From IMG/VR virus record IMGVR_UViG_3300046010_001393, positions 1-20,762 of that record: 20,762 bases of DNA; one strand, written 5' to 3'. Shown here in pieces: positions 1-6,959 of this stretch. Under the pieces are notes generated by a model that did not search any database, was not told where the DNA came from, and saw only the letters and a program-made list of their open reading frames with translations. This DNA is from a virus. The number at the start of each line of letters is the position of its first letter. Positions within the stretch are counted from its first letter, which is position 1. The translations under genes were made by a program, and so were the position numbers.

Positions 1-49
1 AAATGACCAACAATCTATTTACGATATTGACAATGATGAATATATCTAC

Positions 50-2125
50 ATGAAAGATGAGGAAGATGACAGAACAACAAAAGCCGTTGATGGTGGAAGT
101 TCCAATCCCCGTCAATCAAATGACTCCAGAGCAGAAGAAAGCCTTCGCGGAGGAGATTCTCAACGCAATCGAGAAGAATCGCCCCATGTCTGCCTCGGAA
201 GATACCAAGGCGTAGAAAAACACTTAGAGGGTCAGCATGACCAAGCCACACACGGCTCTTGGGCATCTGGTCGCTTTGGTCCAGATTCAGTTAAGTCAGC
301 AAGAGACGGCGCTAAAGAGTACGCCTTCAAAGCAGGAATTGAGCAAGACGATTCCATTGACTATCAAAAGACAGTTGCTAACCGAGCAAGAGCGGCGCGT
401 ATTGCCGATGCTTACGATGAATTGCCTACGGTTGATGAAGAAGCATTTCCAGCCTACACAGCCCTTGCTACAGAGGTAGAAGCGCAGTTCGAATATATGA
501 CAAAGACCTTGGGCGTTAAGGTTGAATTCGTAGCCGATGACCCATACAAAACTTCCAGAGAGATGTTTGCAGATGTAAGCAAGGGAGTTCTAAAAGTATT
601 AAGCACAGCCTCAACAGGCTCACATCCATTTCTTTCAGATGAACAGAACGACAAGTTTCGAGCAGTTCACGATTTCTTTGGACACGCGGCTACAGGTCGA
701 GGTTTCGGTCAAGACGGAGAAGAATCGGCTTGGGTTCACCACTCTCAGATGTTTACAGAGACCGCTCGCGGTGCGCTTACAACAGAAACCCGTGGGCAAA
801 ATTCTTGGTACAACTCACGCGGTAAAGTCTTTGCCGAGCAGAAAGTTGCCTTGCTACCTAAAGAGTTCTGGGAAGTTCCAGACACATTCGAGAAGTCTTA
901 CAAAGTAATTAAGTTTCAAGCGGGTCTCATCCCAATTCTTAAACACCAAGAGCATGACCAATCTACCCACGGCAATTGGGCTACCGCTGGATTTACAGAC
1001 GAAGAAAAAGCCCGTATTGCTGAATGGGAGAACCGTGGTCCAGCCCTTGAAGATTTAGATGCTCTTTGGGAGCCAGCAAGTGATGATGAGTTACGCGAAA
1101 TGCTTTTGAACGATGAAAATACTTATCCGCTTGTAGAACAGGCTATTGCCAATTATGTTCAGGCTGAGATTGACGATTATGAAGAAAGAGAAGGAAAATC
1201 TCCTACTAAAGCAATGATTGATGAGATGACCGAAAGAGTCACAGAGGAAAGAATCAAAGCGTATATTGAAATTGAGCGGGATGACTATTCTGAAAAAATT
1301 AGAGAATCTAAGGGCGTAACTGTAGATGCCCTACAACCATTCTTTGAAGAAGTATTCAATATGGAGCATACATATACAGATAAAGATGGAGTTGAGAAAA
1401 CTCTTGAATCAAGAATTACTGGCATTGGAAAAATGGCAGAAGATTATGAGATGTATGTTGAGGGATGGGTATACGATGAAAATGATGAGGCAGTAGGAAA
1501 GTTTGAAAGACTTTTCTTCAAAGACCAGACCACGGGTGTTTGGGCAGTTGAGCATAAATGGCTACAGATGGATGATGAACATAGAGGAGTAGGTTTTGGA
1601 AAAGCCTTTATTCAGCAGACTGAAGATTTCTTTACTCATCGAGGATTTGGATACATAAAAGTTCTTGCTGGTCTTGAAGATGGCGCTCGCCATTGGGCTA
1701 ATGCTGGCTATGACTTTAATCCTGATGAAATTGCAACATCAGCAACTAACCTTAAACAGCGTTTCGATAGTGTAATTAGTAACGCACCAGCAGATTTCTT
1801 CGTACAAGCAGATATTGATGAATTCAATTCGGTCTACGACAGAATGGTTGATAAATCAACTGGCAGGGTGAGAGATATGAAAAGCCCAGACTTCCCATTC
1901 CCAGCCGAGTTCACCATGATTGGTTATGACAGGCGCAAAGATTGGCAAGGTAATCCAACTTGGCTTGGTAAGGCGGGTCTTTATGGCTTTGCTGTTGAGT
2001 ATGTCAAGCCTTTGACCGCCGAGGGTCGTAGCCTTCTGGAAGGTCCAATTGACCGCGATGGTGATGGCTTGGTTTATGACGGAACAGGGCGCGAGAAACC
2101 TGCTCCAGCCCCAGCGAATAACTAA
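50..2125 (+). CDS. Multidomain tagged virion-associated protein with HDFFGH domain and GNAT-like domain
   Basis: I see a modular protein of 691 residues from the first in-frame ATG. The frame is open to the left window edge, so the true start may lie upstream, possibly as a C-terminal extension of a portal-like gene. Order: a tag at residues 57-74; a domain to about 290 with H207-D-F-F-G-H212 followed by a GEE.AW..H stretch and ETRGQN; a second tag at 298-314; a GNAT-like segment with R512-G-V-G-F-G517 resembling the acetyl-CoA loop and GARHWANAGYDF at 545-556; and a C-terminal D668-R-D-G-D-G loop like an EF-hand calcium site, then a Pro/Ala tail. The HDFFGH domain resembles those in phage polyvalent proteins. 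Residues before 57 look shadow-like, because a better-looking short frame overlaps them. A capsid-packaged effector is inference; enzymatic activity is unproven. Confidence 0.8.
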   Translation: MKDEEDDRTTKAVDGGSSNPRQSNDSRAEESLRGGDSQRNREESPHVCLGRYQGVEKHLEGQHDQATHGSWASGRFGPDSVKSARDGAKEYAFKAGIEQDDSIDYQKTVANRARAARIADAYDELPTVDEEAFPAYTALATEVEAQFEYMTKTLGVKVEFVADDPYKTSREMFADVSKGVLKVLSTASTGSHPFLSDEQNDKFRAVHDFFGHAATGRGFGQDGEESAWVHHSQMFTETARGALTTETRGQNSWYNSRGKVFAEQKVALLPKEFWEVPDTFEKSYKVIKFQAGLIPILKHQEHDQSTHGNWATAGFTDEEKARIAEWENRGPALEDLDALWEPASDDELREMLLNDENTYPLVEQAIANYVQAEIDDYEEREGKSPTKAMIDEMTERVTEERIKAYIEIERDDYSEKIRESKGVTVDALQPFFEEVFNMEHTYTDKDGVEKTLESRITGIGKMAEDYEMYVEGWVYDENDEAVGKFERLFFKDQTTGVWAVEHKWLQMDDEHRGVGFGKAFIQQTEDFFTHRGFGYIKVLAGLEDGARHWANAGYDFNPDEIATSATNLKQRFDSVISNAPADFFVQADIDEFNSVYDRMVDKSTGRVRDMKSPDFPFPAEFTMIGYDRRKDWQGNPTWLGKAGLYGFAVEYVKPLTAEGRSLLEGPIDRDGDGLVYDGTGREKPAPAPANN
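66..215 (+). CDS. Possible 49-residue overlapping protein or frameshifted N-terminus
   Basis: This short frame begins MTEQQKPLMVEVP and ends SASEDTKA. It overlaps the large modular gene in another frame. Its composition is balanced and amphipathic (TPEQKKAFAEEILNAIEKN forms a good helix), whereas the overlapping frame here is rich in Ser, Arg and Gly like a shadow. It stops exactly where the large gene enters its first tag (position 218). GAGG lies at 59-62, closer to the ATG than usual. ATG 57 in the same frame is an alternative start. It could be a real small gene, or the true N-terminus of the modular protein joined by a frameshift or an assembly indel. Confidence 0.4.
   Translation: MTEQQKPLMVEVPIPVNQMTPEQKKAFAEEILNAIEKNRPMSASEDTKA
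218..271 (+). repeat. HDQ-THG-WA tag, copy 1
   Basis: Encodes residues 57-74 of the first modular protein: KH, a four-residue insert, then HDQATHGSWASG. It shares the H-D-Q-x-T-H-G-x-W-A core with four other copies in this window and precedes the HDFFGH domain. Confidence 0.85.
941..991 (+). repeat. HDQ-THG-WA tag, copy 2
   Basis: Encodes residues 298-314 of the first modular protein (KHQEHDQSTHGNWATAG). It separates the HDFFGH domain from the acidic helical and GNAT-like part, so it marks a domain junction. Confidence 0.9.
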
Positions 2126-2137
2126 AGGTGGTAGGAT

Positions 2138-2293
2138 ATGGCTATGAGTAGAGATGCAAAGTTAAAAGAGATTCAAAAGGCATGGCGTGAATGGTCTGCC
2201 GTTACTGAGTTCACTTCGGACACAGGTTCATCTGACCAAGACGAAATTGCGCTTACCGACAAGATTCAAACTATACTTAAAAAATCTGAATAA
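2138..2293 (+). CDS. Small hypothetical protein, 51 residues
   Basis: This short gene fills most of the gap between the two large modular genes. It starts ATG GCT ATG behind a GGTGG/TAGGA stretch and encodes a charged helical peptide (KLKEIQKAWREWSAV) followed by an acidic linker and a second helix ending KKSE. It has no cysteine pairs, signal peptide or membrane segment. I recognise no family. The plausible SD, orientation and lack of any better frame here support it as real. A second in-frame ATG lies two codons in. A role in head assembly is only suggested by position. Confidence 0.6.
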   Translation: MAMSRDAKLKEIQKAWREWSAVTEFTSDTGSSDQDEIALTDKIQTILKKSE

Positions 2294-2312
2294 GGGTTAA
2301 AAATCAATCCGC

Positions 2313-2327
2313 TACTATGTACACATG
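2313..2327 (+). promoter_or_regulatory. Possible -10 element for a leaderless start at 2325
   Basis: TACTAT (2313-2318) fits the TANNNT -10 consensus and lies six bases before ATG 2325. No purine-rich SD is visible before that ATG, unlike almost every other gene here. That is the arrangement of leaderless transcripts, which are common in Actinobacteria. No good -35 is seen, so this is tentative. Confidence 0.3.
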
Positions 2328-4559
2328 GCGGATATTGCTCCTAAACTCGTAGAACTTAGCGCGGATAAACTACGCGCTCTACATGAACGCCTTCATAAGT
2401 CTGAAGCCACTCCAGAGGTATTGGAAGTCCACCATCTAGCAATCAATGAGATGTTGCGCCGTGGATTAGAAGCCCCAGCCAATGATGCGTGGGATGAATT
2501 CGAGATTCTCGTAGACACTCTCAAGGGAGCAAACCTAGAATCTCTCAAAGGCTCACTACCCGCTGAGATGGTAGAAGAAGTTATTAAATCAACAGGCTCA
2601 TCAGTTGCCAATGTGCAACTTTTCTTAACTACTACTGGGTACGAAATGCGCCTTGAAGAAGTTGAAGAAGTAAACAAAATGATTCGCCGTGAAAACGGAA
2701 AATGGACAGTTTACGATGAAGAAGGCAAGCGACCTTTTGGCACATACGACACAAAGGCTGAGGCTGAAAATCGTCTAGCCCAGATGCACCAGTTTAAGAA
2801 AGCAGAAACTTTTACACCTCCAAAGGCAGTTCGTAGCGCGGCTCGTAGAGCGCTCGATTGGATTGGCGAAGGCAAGGCTGGAAGTGGCTTTACTGGAGTT
2901 GGTCGCGCTCGCGCTAACCAATTGGCTTCAGGTGAGCAAGTAACAATGGCAACACTTAAACGCATGAAGTCTTTCTTCTCGCGCCATGAAGTTGATAAGG
3001 ATGCAGTTGGATTTAGCCAAGGAGAAAAGGGCTATCCAAGCGCAGGTCGAGTTGCTTGGGATGCTTGGGGTGGAGATGCAGGATTCGCTTGGGCTGAGTC
3101 TTTAGTCGCTGAAGATGATAAGAAAATTGAAAAACATAATCAGGGTATGCACGACCAAAAAACCCATGGCTCTTGGGCTGACGGTATTGCTCAAGCAATT
3201 TTGGATGGTGGTCACCCAACAGTTGAGAAAGAAAATGTTTCAGCCTTCCTCATGGCGGCGGCGAAACGAGATGACCACCCAGACCTTACTGAGTTAAGTG
3301 TTGAAGGAACATTGTTATACGGCGATGAGGGTATGGGAATTGCTCGTAAAGATATGCCACAGATTCCTGGAAAAGAACGAGGTCGCTTCCTTGCCGAAAT
3401 TGAAAAGTCTGAGGGCATTACATCAACGGCTGAAGAAATAGACCCAACAACTTTGAAGCCAGTCCAAAAAGAAATCTCTGCATCTCGCTCTGGAGCCATC
3501 TATAACAAATTCCGCGAAGAAGGCGGAATCCCAGAAAAAGAAAGAATCTTAGTTTCTAGCGATGGCTTTGTAATTGACGGTCACCATACATGGGGCGCTT
3601 CAGTTGCTTTTGCTTTCGATAACCCAGGAACCAAAATACCTATTTATCGCTTATCCGTAACGGCACAAGAAGCACTTGATGTTTCTCTCGAATGGTCTAC
3701 AGCAAATGGTTTTGAAGGTCAGGCTATTGATGCGAAAGAGCCAGCAAAGAAATCTCTAGCATGGAAACCTCTTGCAAAGCATGGAGAACATGACCAAAAA
3801 ACTCATGGTGCATGGGCTACGGGTGCAACAGGTGATGTTCCTGCTTTAGCGCCAGATGTTGAACCTCAAGGAAAATGGTCACGCGAGGCAGTTGCCGAGG
3901 CTAAGCGCATCCGTGAAAGAGCGCTTGCAGTTGAGCCAAAAGTTACAGAACTAATGAAAACCATTCAGGAAAATGCTGGTGGAGAATTTGTTCAATTAGA
4001 ACAAAGAGTTAAATCAACAGATTCATTGGCTCGCAAGATTGACAGCGATGCAGTTACAGAATTTGATGGCGACAGGTCAAGAGCGGCTGATGCTGTCTCT
4101 GATGCAGTTCGTTATACCCTAAAGGTAGGCGATGAGAATTACGCTCAATCCCTTGATTCAACAGTCAAGGCTCTTGAGGCATCTGGCTTCACATTGCGAG
4201 TTAAGAACTTCTGGCAGTCTGGTGACCCTTACGATGGAGTAAATATCAAGGCGAAGAAAGACGGCATTGAGGTAGAAATTCAGTTGCATACTCCAAGTTC
4301 ATTTGAACACAAAGAGGGCAAGGGTGGAACCCACCCAATCTATAAGGCTTATCAGGTTGAGTTGAATGATTCCAGCCGTCTGAGTATGTGGAATCAGATG
4401 ATTGAAATTGCTAAGGGTGTAACCCGCCCATCTAACTACGGGTCTATTCTGGCTACAGGAAGTCTCGTTCTACAGACATTCCAAACCGCTCAAGAGGCTG
4501 GCTTGATTAAATCAACCCCAGTTGGTAATATAACCCTCAAGAGAGGAGGACAAGCATGA
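2325..4559 (+). CDS. Multidomain tagged protein with ParB-like and RelA/SpoT-like domains
   Basis: A modular protein of 744 residues. Order: N-terminal helices; a small domain at about 127-160 (WTVYDEEGKRPFGTYDTKAEAENRL); a conserved phage domain at about 164-260 (PPKAVRSAARRAL to AWDAWGGDAG); tag at 270-287; a ParB-like segment with V416-I-D-G-H-H421; tag at 485-500; and a RelA/SpoT-like domain at about 510-700. The last shows RVKSTDSLARKI (K563, S567, K571), DAVRYT (593-598), PYDGVNI (635-641) and EVEIQLHT (649-656). These match the order of motifs in RelA/SpoT-type domains at the ends of polymorphic toxins, which transfer pyrophosphate to nucleotides. The ParB-like motif has HHTW instead of the usual HHRW. 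The gene overlaps the downstream protease gene by ATGA. I infer a capsid-packaged effector; activity is unproven. Confidence 0.88.
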   Translation: MADIAPKLVELSADKLRALHERLHKSEATPEVLEVHHLAINEMLRRGLEAPANDAWDEFEILVDTLKGANLESLKGSLPAEMVEEVIKSTGSSVANVQLFLTTTGYEMRLEEVEEVNKMIRRENGKWTVYDEEGKRPFGTYDTKAEAENRLAQMHQFKKAETFTPPKAVRSAARRALDWIGEGKAGSGFTGVGRARANQLASGEQVTMATLKRMKSFFSRHEVDKDAVGFSQGEKGYPSAGRVAWDAWGGDAGFAWAESLVAEDDKKIEKHNQGMHDQKTHGSWADGIAQAILDGGHPTVEKENVSAFLMAAAKRDDHPDLTELSVEGTLLYGDEGMGIARKDMPQIPGKERGRFLAEIEKSEGITSTAEEIDPTTLKPVQKEISASRSGAIYNKFREEGGIPEKERILVSSDGFVIDGHHTWGASVAFAFDNPGTKIPIYRLSVTAQEALDVSLEWSTANGFEGQAIDAKEPAKKSLAWKPLAKHGEHDQKTHGAWATGATGDVPALAPDVEPQGKWSREAVAEAKRIRERALAVEPKVTELMKTIQENAGGEFVQLEQRVKSTDSLARKIDSDAVTEFDGDRSRAADAVSDAVRYTLKVGDENYAQSLDSTVKALEASGFTLRVKNFWQSGDPYDGVNIKAKKDGIEVEIQLHTPSSFEHKEGKGGTHPIYKAYQVELNDSSRLSMWNQMIEIAKGVTRPSNYGSILATGSLVLQTFQTAQEAGLIKSTPVGNITLKRGGQA
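3132..3185 (+). repeat. HDQ-THG-WA tag, copy 3
   Basis: Encodes residues 270-287 of the second modular protein: KH, a four-residue insert, then HDQKTHGSWADG. It lies between the conserved AWDAWGGDAG domain and the ParB-like domain. Confidence 0.9.
3777..3824 (+). repeat. HDQ-THG-WA tag, copy 4
   Basis: Encodes residues 485-500 of the second modular protein (KHGEHDQKTHGAWATG). It sits directly between the ParB-like domain and the RelA/SpoT-like domain. Confidence 0.92.
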
Positions 4560-5254
4560 GATATTTCGTAAAGATGAGTAGAGGCGTACCGTTTAACCTG
4601 TATCGCTTCGACATAATCAATGAAGAACGCTGGTATCCGACACAAGGCTGGACACCAACGCGCAACATCTCCGCCTATCTAGTTATGGGCGAAGGCGATT
4701 ATGAAGAAATTACAGAGTCTCTAGCCAAAGAGACATTCCCTGATGCCTTTGCACTTGCAAAGAGCATTGGGGCTTATGAAGTCTCCAAGGCTGATAGCGA
4801 GAAGCGTTACACACTCGGAGCCATGTATATCCCAGACCGTATTGATGCTCACGGTGAGTGGACAGATTCAGATGAGTTGCAACGCGCAGTCTGGGATTAT
4901 GTAAAGAGCAATGACCGCCGTATCCGTCTCCAGCATAACCGCGATGTAGTCGCAGGTGAATGGGTAGAAGTTATGGCGTTCCCTTATGAATTAACAGTTC
5001 CAATCCAGACGATGACTGGCATTGATGTAAACCATACATACCCACCAAACACAGTCTTTCTCGGTGTTATCTGGGAGCCTTGGGCTTGGGATTTAGTAAA
5101 GACTGGAAAGATTCTTGGCTATTCAATCGGCGGTAAGGCAGAGCGCCTTTATGTTGATATGGAAGAAGTCGAAAAAGAAGATGGTCCAGGAGTCAATGAT
5201 GTCCATGTTGATACAATTATGAATCCAAAGAAGAAGAAACCAAAGGTGAAGTAA
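4556..5254 (+). CDS. Prohead protease, XkdF-like (Peptidase_S78_2 type)
   Basis: This 232-residue protein resembles the XkdF-type putative phage serine protease that trims scaffold and capsid proteins during head maturation. An N-terminal extension of about 80 residues (WYPTQGW, EEI) comes before the core. The core runs from YTLGAMYIPDRIDAHGEW through LQHNRDV (H127), YPPNTVFLGVIWEPWAWDLVK and GYSIGGKAERLYVD (S190). H127 and S190 are the likely catalytic pair, by analogy with herpesvirus-like prohead proteases; the third member is not clear. The tail is acidic then Lys-rich. A GGAGG site stands before the ATG, which overlaps the preceding stop (ATGA). Its place among tagged proteins and just before the scaffold and capsid genes fits a maturation protease. 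Confidence 0.85.
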   Translation: MRYFVKMSRGVPFNLYRFDIINEERWYPTQGWTPTRNISAYLVMGEGDYEEITESLAKETFPDAFALAKSIGAYEVSKADSEKRYTLGAMYIPDRIDAHGEWTDSDELQRAVWDYVKSNDRRIRLQHNRDVVAGEWVEVMAFPYELTVPIQTMTGIDVNHTYPPNTVFLGVIWEPWAWDLVKTGKILGYSIGGKAERLYVDMEEVEKEDGPGVNDVHVDTIMNPKKKKPKVK

Positions 5255-5808
5255 TGGGAATCATCGTCAATGATGGAGACAGCAAGCCAGTAAATCTCAC
5301 CTCTTATGCGGTTGATTTTGAAAAGGCTAAATCTGTAAAGAGTGGCGATATGGTTTCTTGGAATTCTTCAGGCGGAAGCGCAAGAGGCAAGGTAGTTCGA
5401 GTTGTCTCTAACGGAAAGATAAATGTTCCTGATTCAAGTTTTACAATTACTGGCACAGAAGATGACCCAGCAGTTCTTATTCAGTTGTACCGAGATGGTA
5501 AGCCAACAGAAACTAAAGTAGGACATAAGATGTCTACTCTAAAAAAAAACTCTGAAGTAGCCAAACACGGTAGCCACGACCAAGGTTCACACGGAGCGTG
5601 GGCTAACGGTAAGTACAGCCCTGATGACTCTGAAGGCGAAGATGACTCCGAACCAAAGAACCCAAAGAGTCCTAAAAAGTTACATTCTCACAATGACGAC
5701 TCCGAGGAGGAGTACGAAGAATTAGATGCCGATGACCCACGCTGGATGGATGACATGGACATTCTGCGCCCGTCTCGAATTACTCCAAGCCAGAGATTAA
5801 CCAAATAA
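5254..5808 (+). CDS. Tudor/HVA1-like small protein ending in a tag and acidic tail
   Basis: The first 100 residues (SGDMVSWNSSGGSARGKVVRV, INVPDSSFTITGTEDDPAVLIQLY, VGHKMSTL) resemble the Tudor/KOW-like small beta domains annotated as hypervirulence-associated or DUF2945-like proteins in phages. Such folds bind nucleic acid or protein, but the role here is unknown. A KHGSHDQGSHGAWANG tag follows at residues 104-119, then a very acidic, disordered tail of about 65 residues. Nine adenines (5541-5549) come just before the tag. The start overlaps the protease stop (TAATG), so the two are co-translated. Tag plus acidic tail on a single small domain suggests another loaded head protein; that is inference. 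Confidence 0.75.
   Translation: MGIIVNDGDSKPVNLTSYAVDFEKAKSVKSGDMVSWNSSGGSARGKVVRVVSNGKINVPDSSFTITGTEDDPAVLIQLYRDGKPTETKVGHKMSTLKKNSEVAKHGSHDQGSHGAWANGKYSPDDSEGEDDSEPKNPKSPKKLHSHNDDSEEEYEELDADDPRWMDDMDILRPSRITPSQRLTK
5563..5610 (+). repeat. HDQ-SHG-WA tag, copy 5
   Basis: Encodes residues 104-119 of the Tudor-like protein (KHGSHDQGSHGAWANG). It is the only copy with Ser in place of Thr before HG, and the only one followed by an acidic tail rather than a folded domain. Confidence 0.9.
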
Positions 5809-6075
5809 ATGCAAAGCATCATTGAAGATACTGCAAATATTCTTCGGGGGATGGGCTTAGAGGTAAATCCAGTTGCCACAACGCCAAGATTTGCTGGTTT
5901 AGTCGCTAAGTTACCCAACGACTCACAGGTATTTTTTGTCTGGAGCGAGATGGGCGAGGGAGATTTTCACTTCCGAGTTGCCCGTTTTTGGGAGAGCGAT
6001 AACCCATTTTCAATGATGGCTTTTGAGGATTTAATAAGCGCTCTGGTTAATTTGAGGATTTTGATTTCTTCTTAA
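5809..6075 (+). CDS. Hypothetical protein, 88 residues
   Basis: The ATG follows the preceding TAA directly, so it is probably translated by coupling. The protein looks like a compact alpha/beta domain: an N-terminal helix (IIEDTANILRGMGLEV), strands with aromatic residues (VFFVWSE, FHFRVARFW), then a C-terminal helix. No signal peptide, transmembrane helix or known motif is visible, and I do not recognise the family. It lies between the tagged proteins and the scaffold gene, so a head-related role is possible but unsupported. Confidence 0.65.
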   Translation: MQSIIEDTANILRGMGLEVNPVATTPRFAGLVAKLPNDSQVFFVWSEMGEGDFHFRVARFWESDNPFSMMAFEDLISALVNLRILISS

Positions 6076-6095
6076 AAAGGGTGAAATTACACCTG

Positions 6096-6104
6096 TGTTA
6101 TTCT
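6096..6104 (+). promoter_or_regulatory. Possible extended -10 promoter upstream of scaffold and capsid genes
   Basis: TG-T-TATTCT (6096-6104) fits an extended -10 in the 99-base gap between the 88-residue gene and the scaffold gene. No convincing -35 lies 16-18 bases upstream. A small CCAGT/ACTGG hairpin (6132-6145) follows in the leader. Position suits a separate promoter for highly expressed capsid genes. Confidence 0.3.
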
Positions 6105-6174
6105 TATCCAGTCAAGACCCGTGTTTATTTTCCAGTCCATACTGGTTCAAATAGGCACTTTTCGTTAGGAGTGA

Positions 6175-6957
6175 ATGTTGGCTCGTACCCGCAAAATGGC
6201 GAATTTAGTCATTGAGGAAACATCTGGTGTAGACCATCCTGCACACTTACACGAAGGTTGGTTGGTTATGAAATCAGCCGATGAATCTGAAGTTCAGAGA
6301 GTCTTAGACGAAACGCTCACCGAGGAGGACTCCATCATGGAGGAAACAACAACCGCGGCTACTGATGCACAGGTCGAAAAGGCTGAAATGACACTTGAAG
6401 ATGCGATGAAGAAAATCGCTGAACTCGAAGGCAAACTTTCTGAAAAGGAAATGGCTAAAGAGGAAGATAAGTCAGAATCAGATAAGACCGAGGATGAAAT
6501 GGACTACATGAAGTCTGCTCCTGAGTCAGTCGTCAAAATGATTGAAGATTTCAAGAAGCAAGCAGAAACAGCAACCGAAGAACTCCGTAAGGAGCGCGAG
6601 GCTAAGGCTGATGCTGAAGCAATTGAAAAAGCAAAGGGATTCTCACACTTGAATCTTGAAGCAGAGAAGGTCGGACCAGCGCTTCGCCGTTTGTCTACAG
6701 TTGATGCAGAACTAGCAAAGTCAGTAGAGGAAATCCTCGCATCTGTAAATGCTCAGGCTGAATCAGCAAACATTTTTGCTGAAATCGGGAAATCAGCAGA
6801 TTTAACTACAGGTGATGCCTATGGTCGCTTGACCGCTTTGGCAAAGTCAGCAGTTGAAGAAGGAAATGCAAAATCATTCGAACAAGCGTTCGCTAATGCC
6901 GCATCTTCTAATCCTGAACTTTATGTCCAATACCGTAACGAGAAGGGTGCTAACTAA
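6175..6957 (+). CDS. Scaffold-like coiled-coil head protein
   Basis: A 260-residue, highly charged protein just before the decoration and major capsid genes, the classic scaffold position. The N-terminus (ANLVIEETSGVDHPAHLHEGWLVMKSA) resembles a segment at the start of many phage scaffold or protease-linked proteins. Residues about 70-155 are Glu/Lys-rich heptads predicted to form a coiled coil, and the C-terminal 80 residues are Ala-rich helices. AGGAG (6167-6171) is three bases from ATG 6175 and six from TTG 6178, so TTG could be the real start. An in-frame ATG at 6337 with a strong SD suggests a second, shorter product. It is probably a substrate of the XkdF-like protease. Confidence 0.72.
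   Translation: MLARTRKMANLVIEETSGVDHPAHLHEGWLVMKSADESEVQRVLDETLTEEDSIMEETTTAATDAQVEKAEMTLEDAMKKIAELEGKLSEKEMAKEEDKSESDKTEDEMDYMKSAPESVVKMIEDFKKQAETATEELRKEREAKADAEAIEKAKGFSHLNLEAEKVGPALRRLSTVDAELAKSVEEILASVNAQAESANIFAEIGKSADLTTGDAYGRLTALAKSAVEEGNAKSFEQAFANAASSNPELYVQYRNEKGAN
6322..6339 (+). promoter_or_regulatory. Internal ribosome binding site and in-frame ATG in the scaffold-like gene
   Basis: GAGGAGG (6322-6328) lies eight bases before an in-frame ATG (6337). Initiation there would give residues 55-260, dropping the conserved N-terminal segment and keeping the coiled coil. The site is better than the one before the annotated start. Confidence 0.45.
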
Positions 6958-6959
6958 AC

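Noticed and set aside
216-222. Classic A AAA AAC slippery site at the end of the short overlapping frame
   Set aside because: It lies after the stop codon and is not in the phase needed for a -1 shift from the short frame into the modular frame.
6132-6145. Intrinsic terminator before the scaffold gene
   Set aside because: The stem is only five pairs and no T-run follows.
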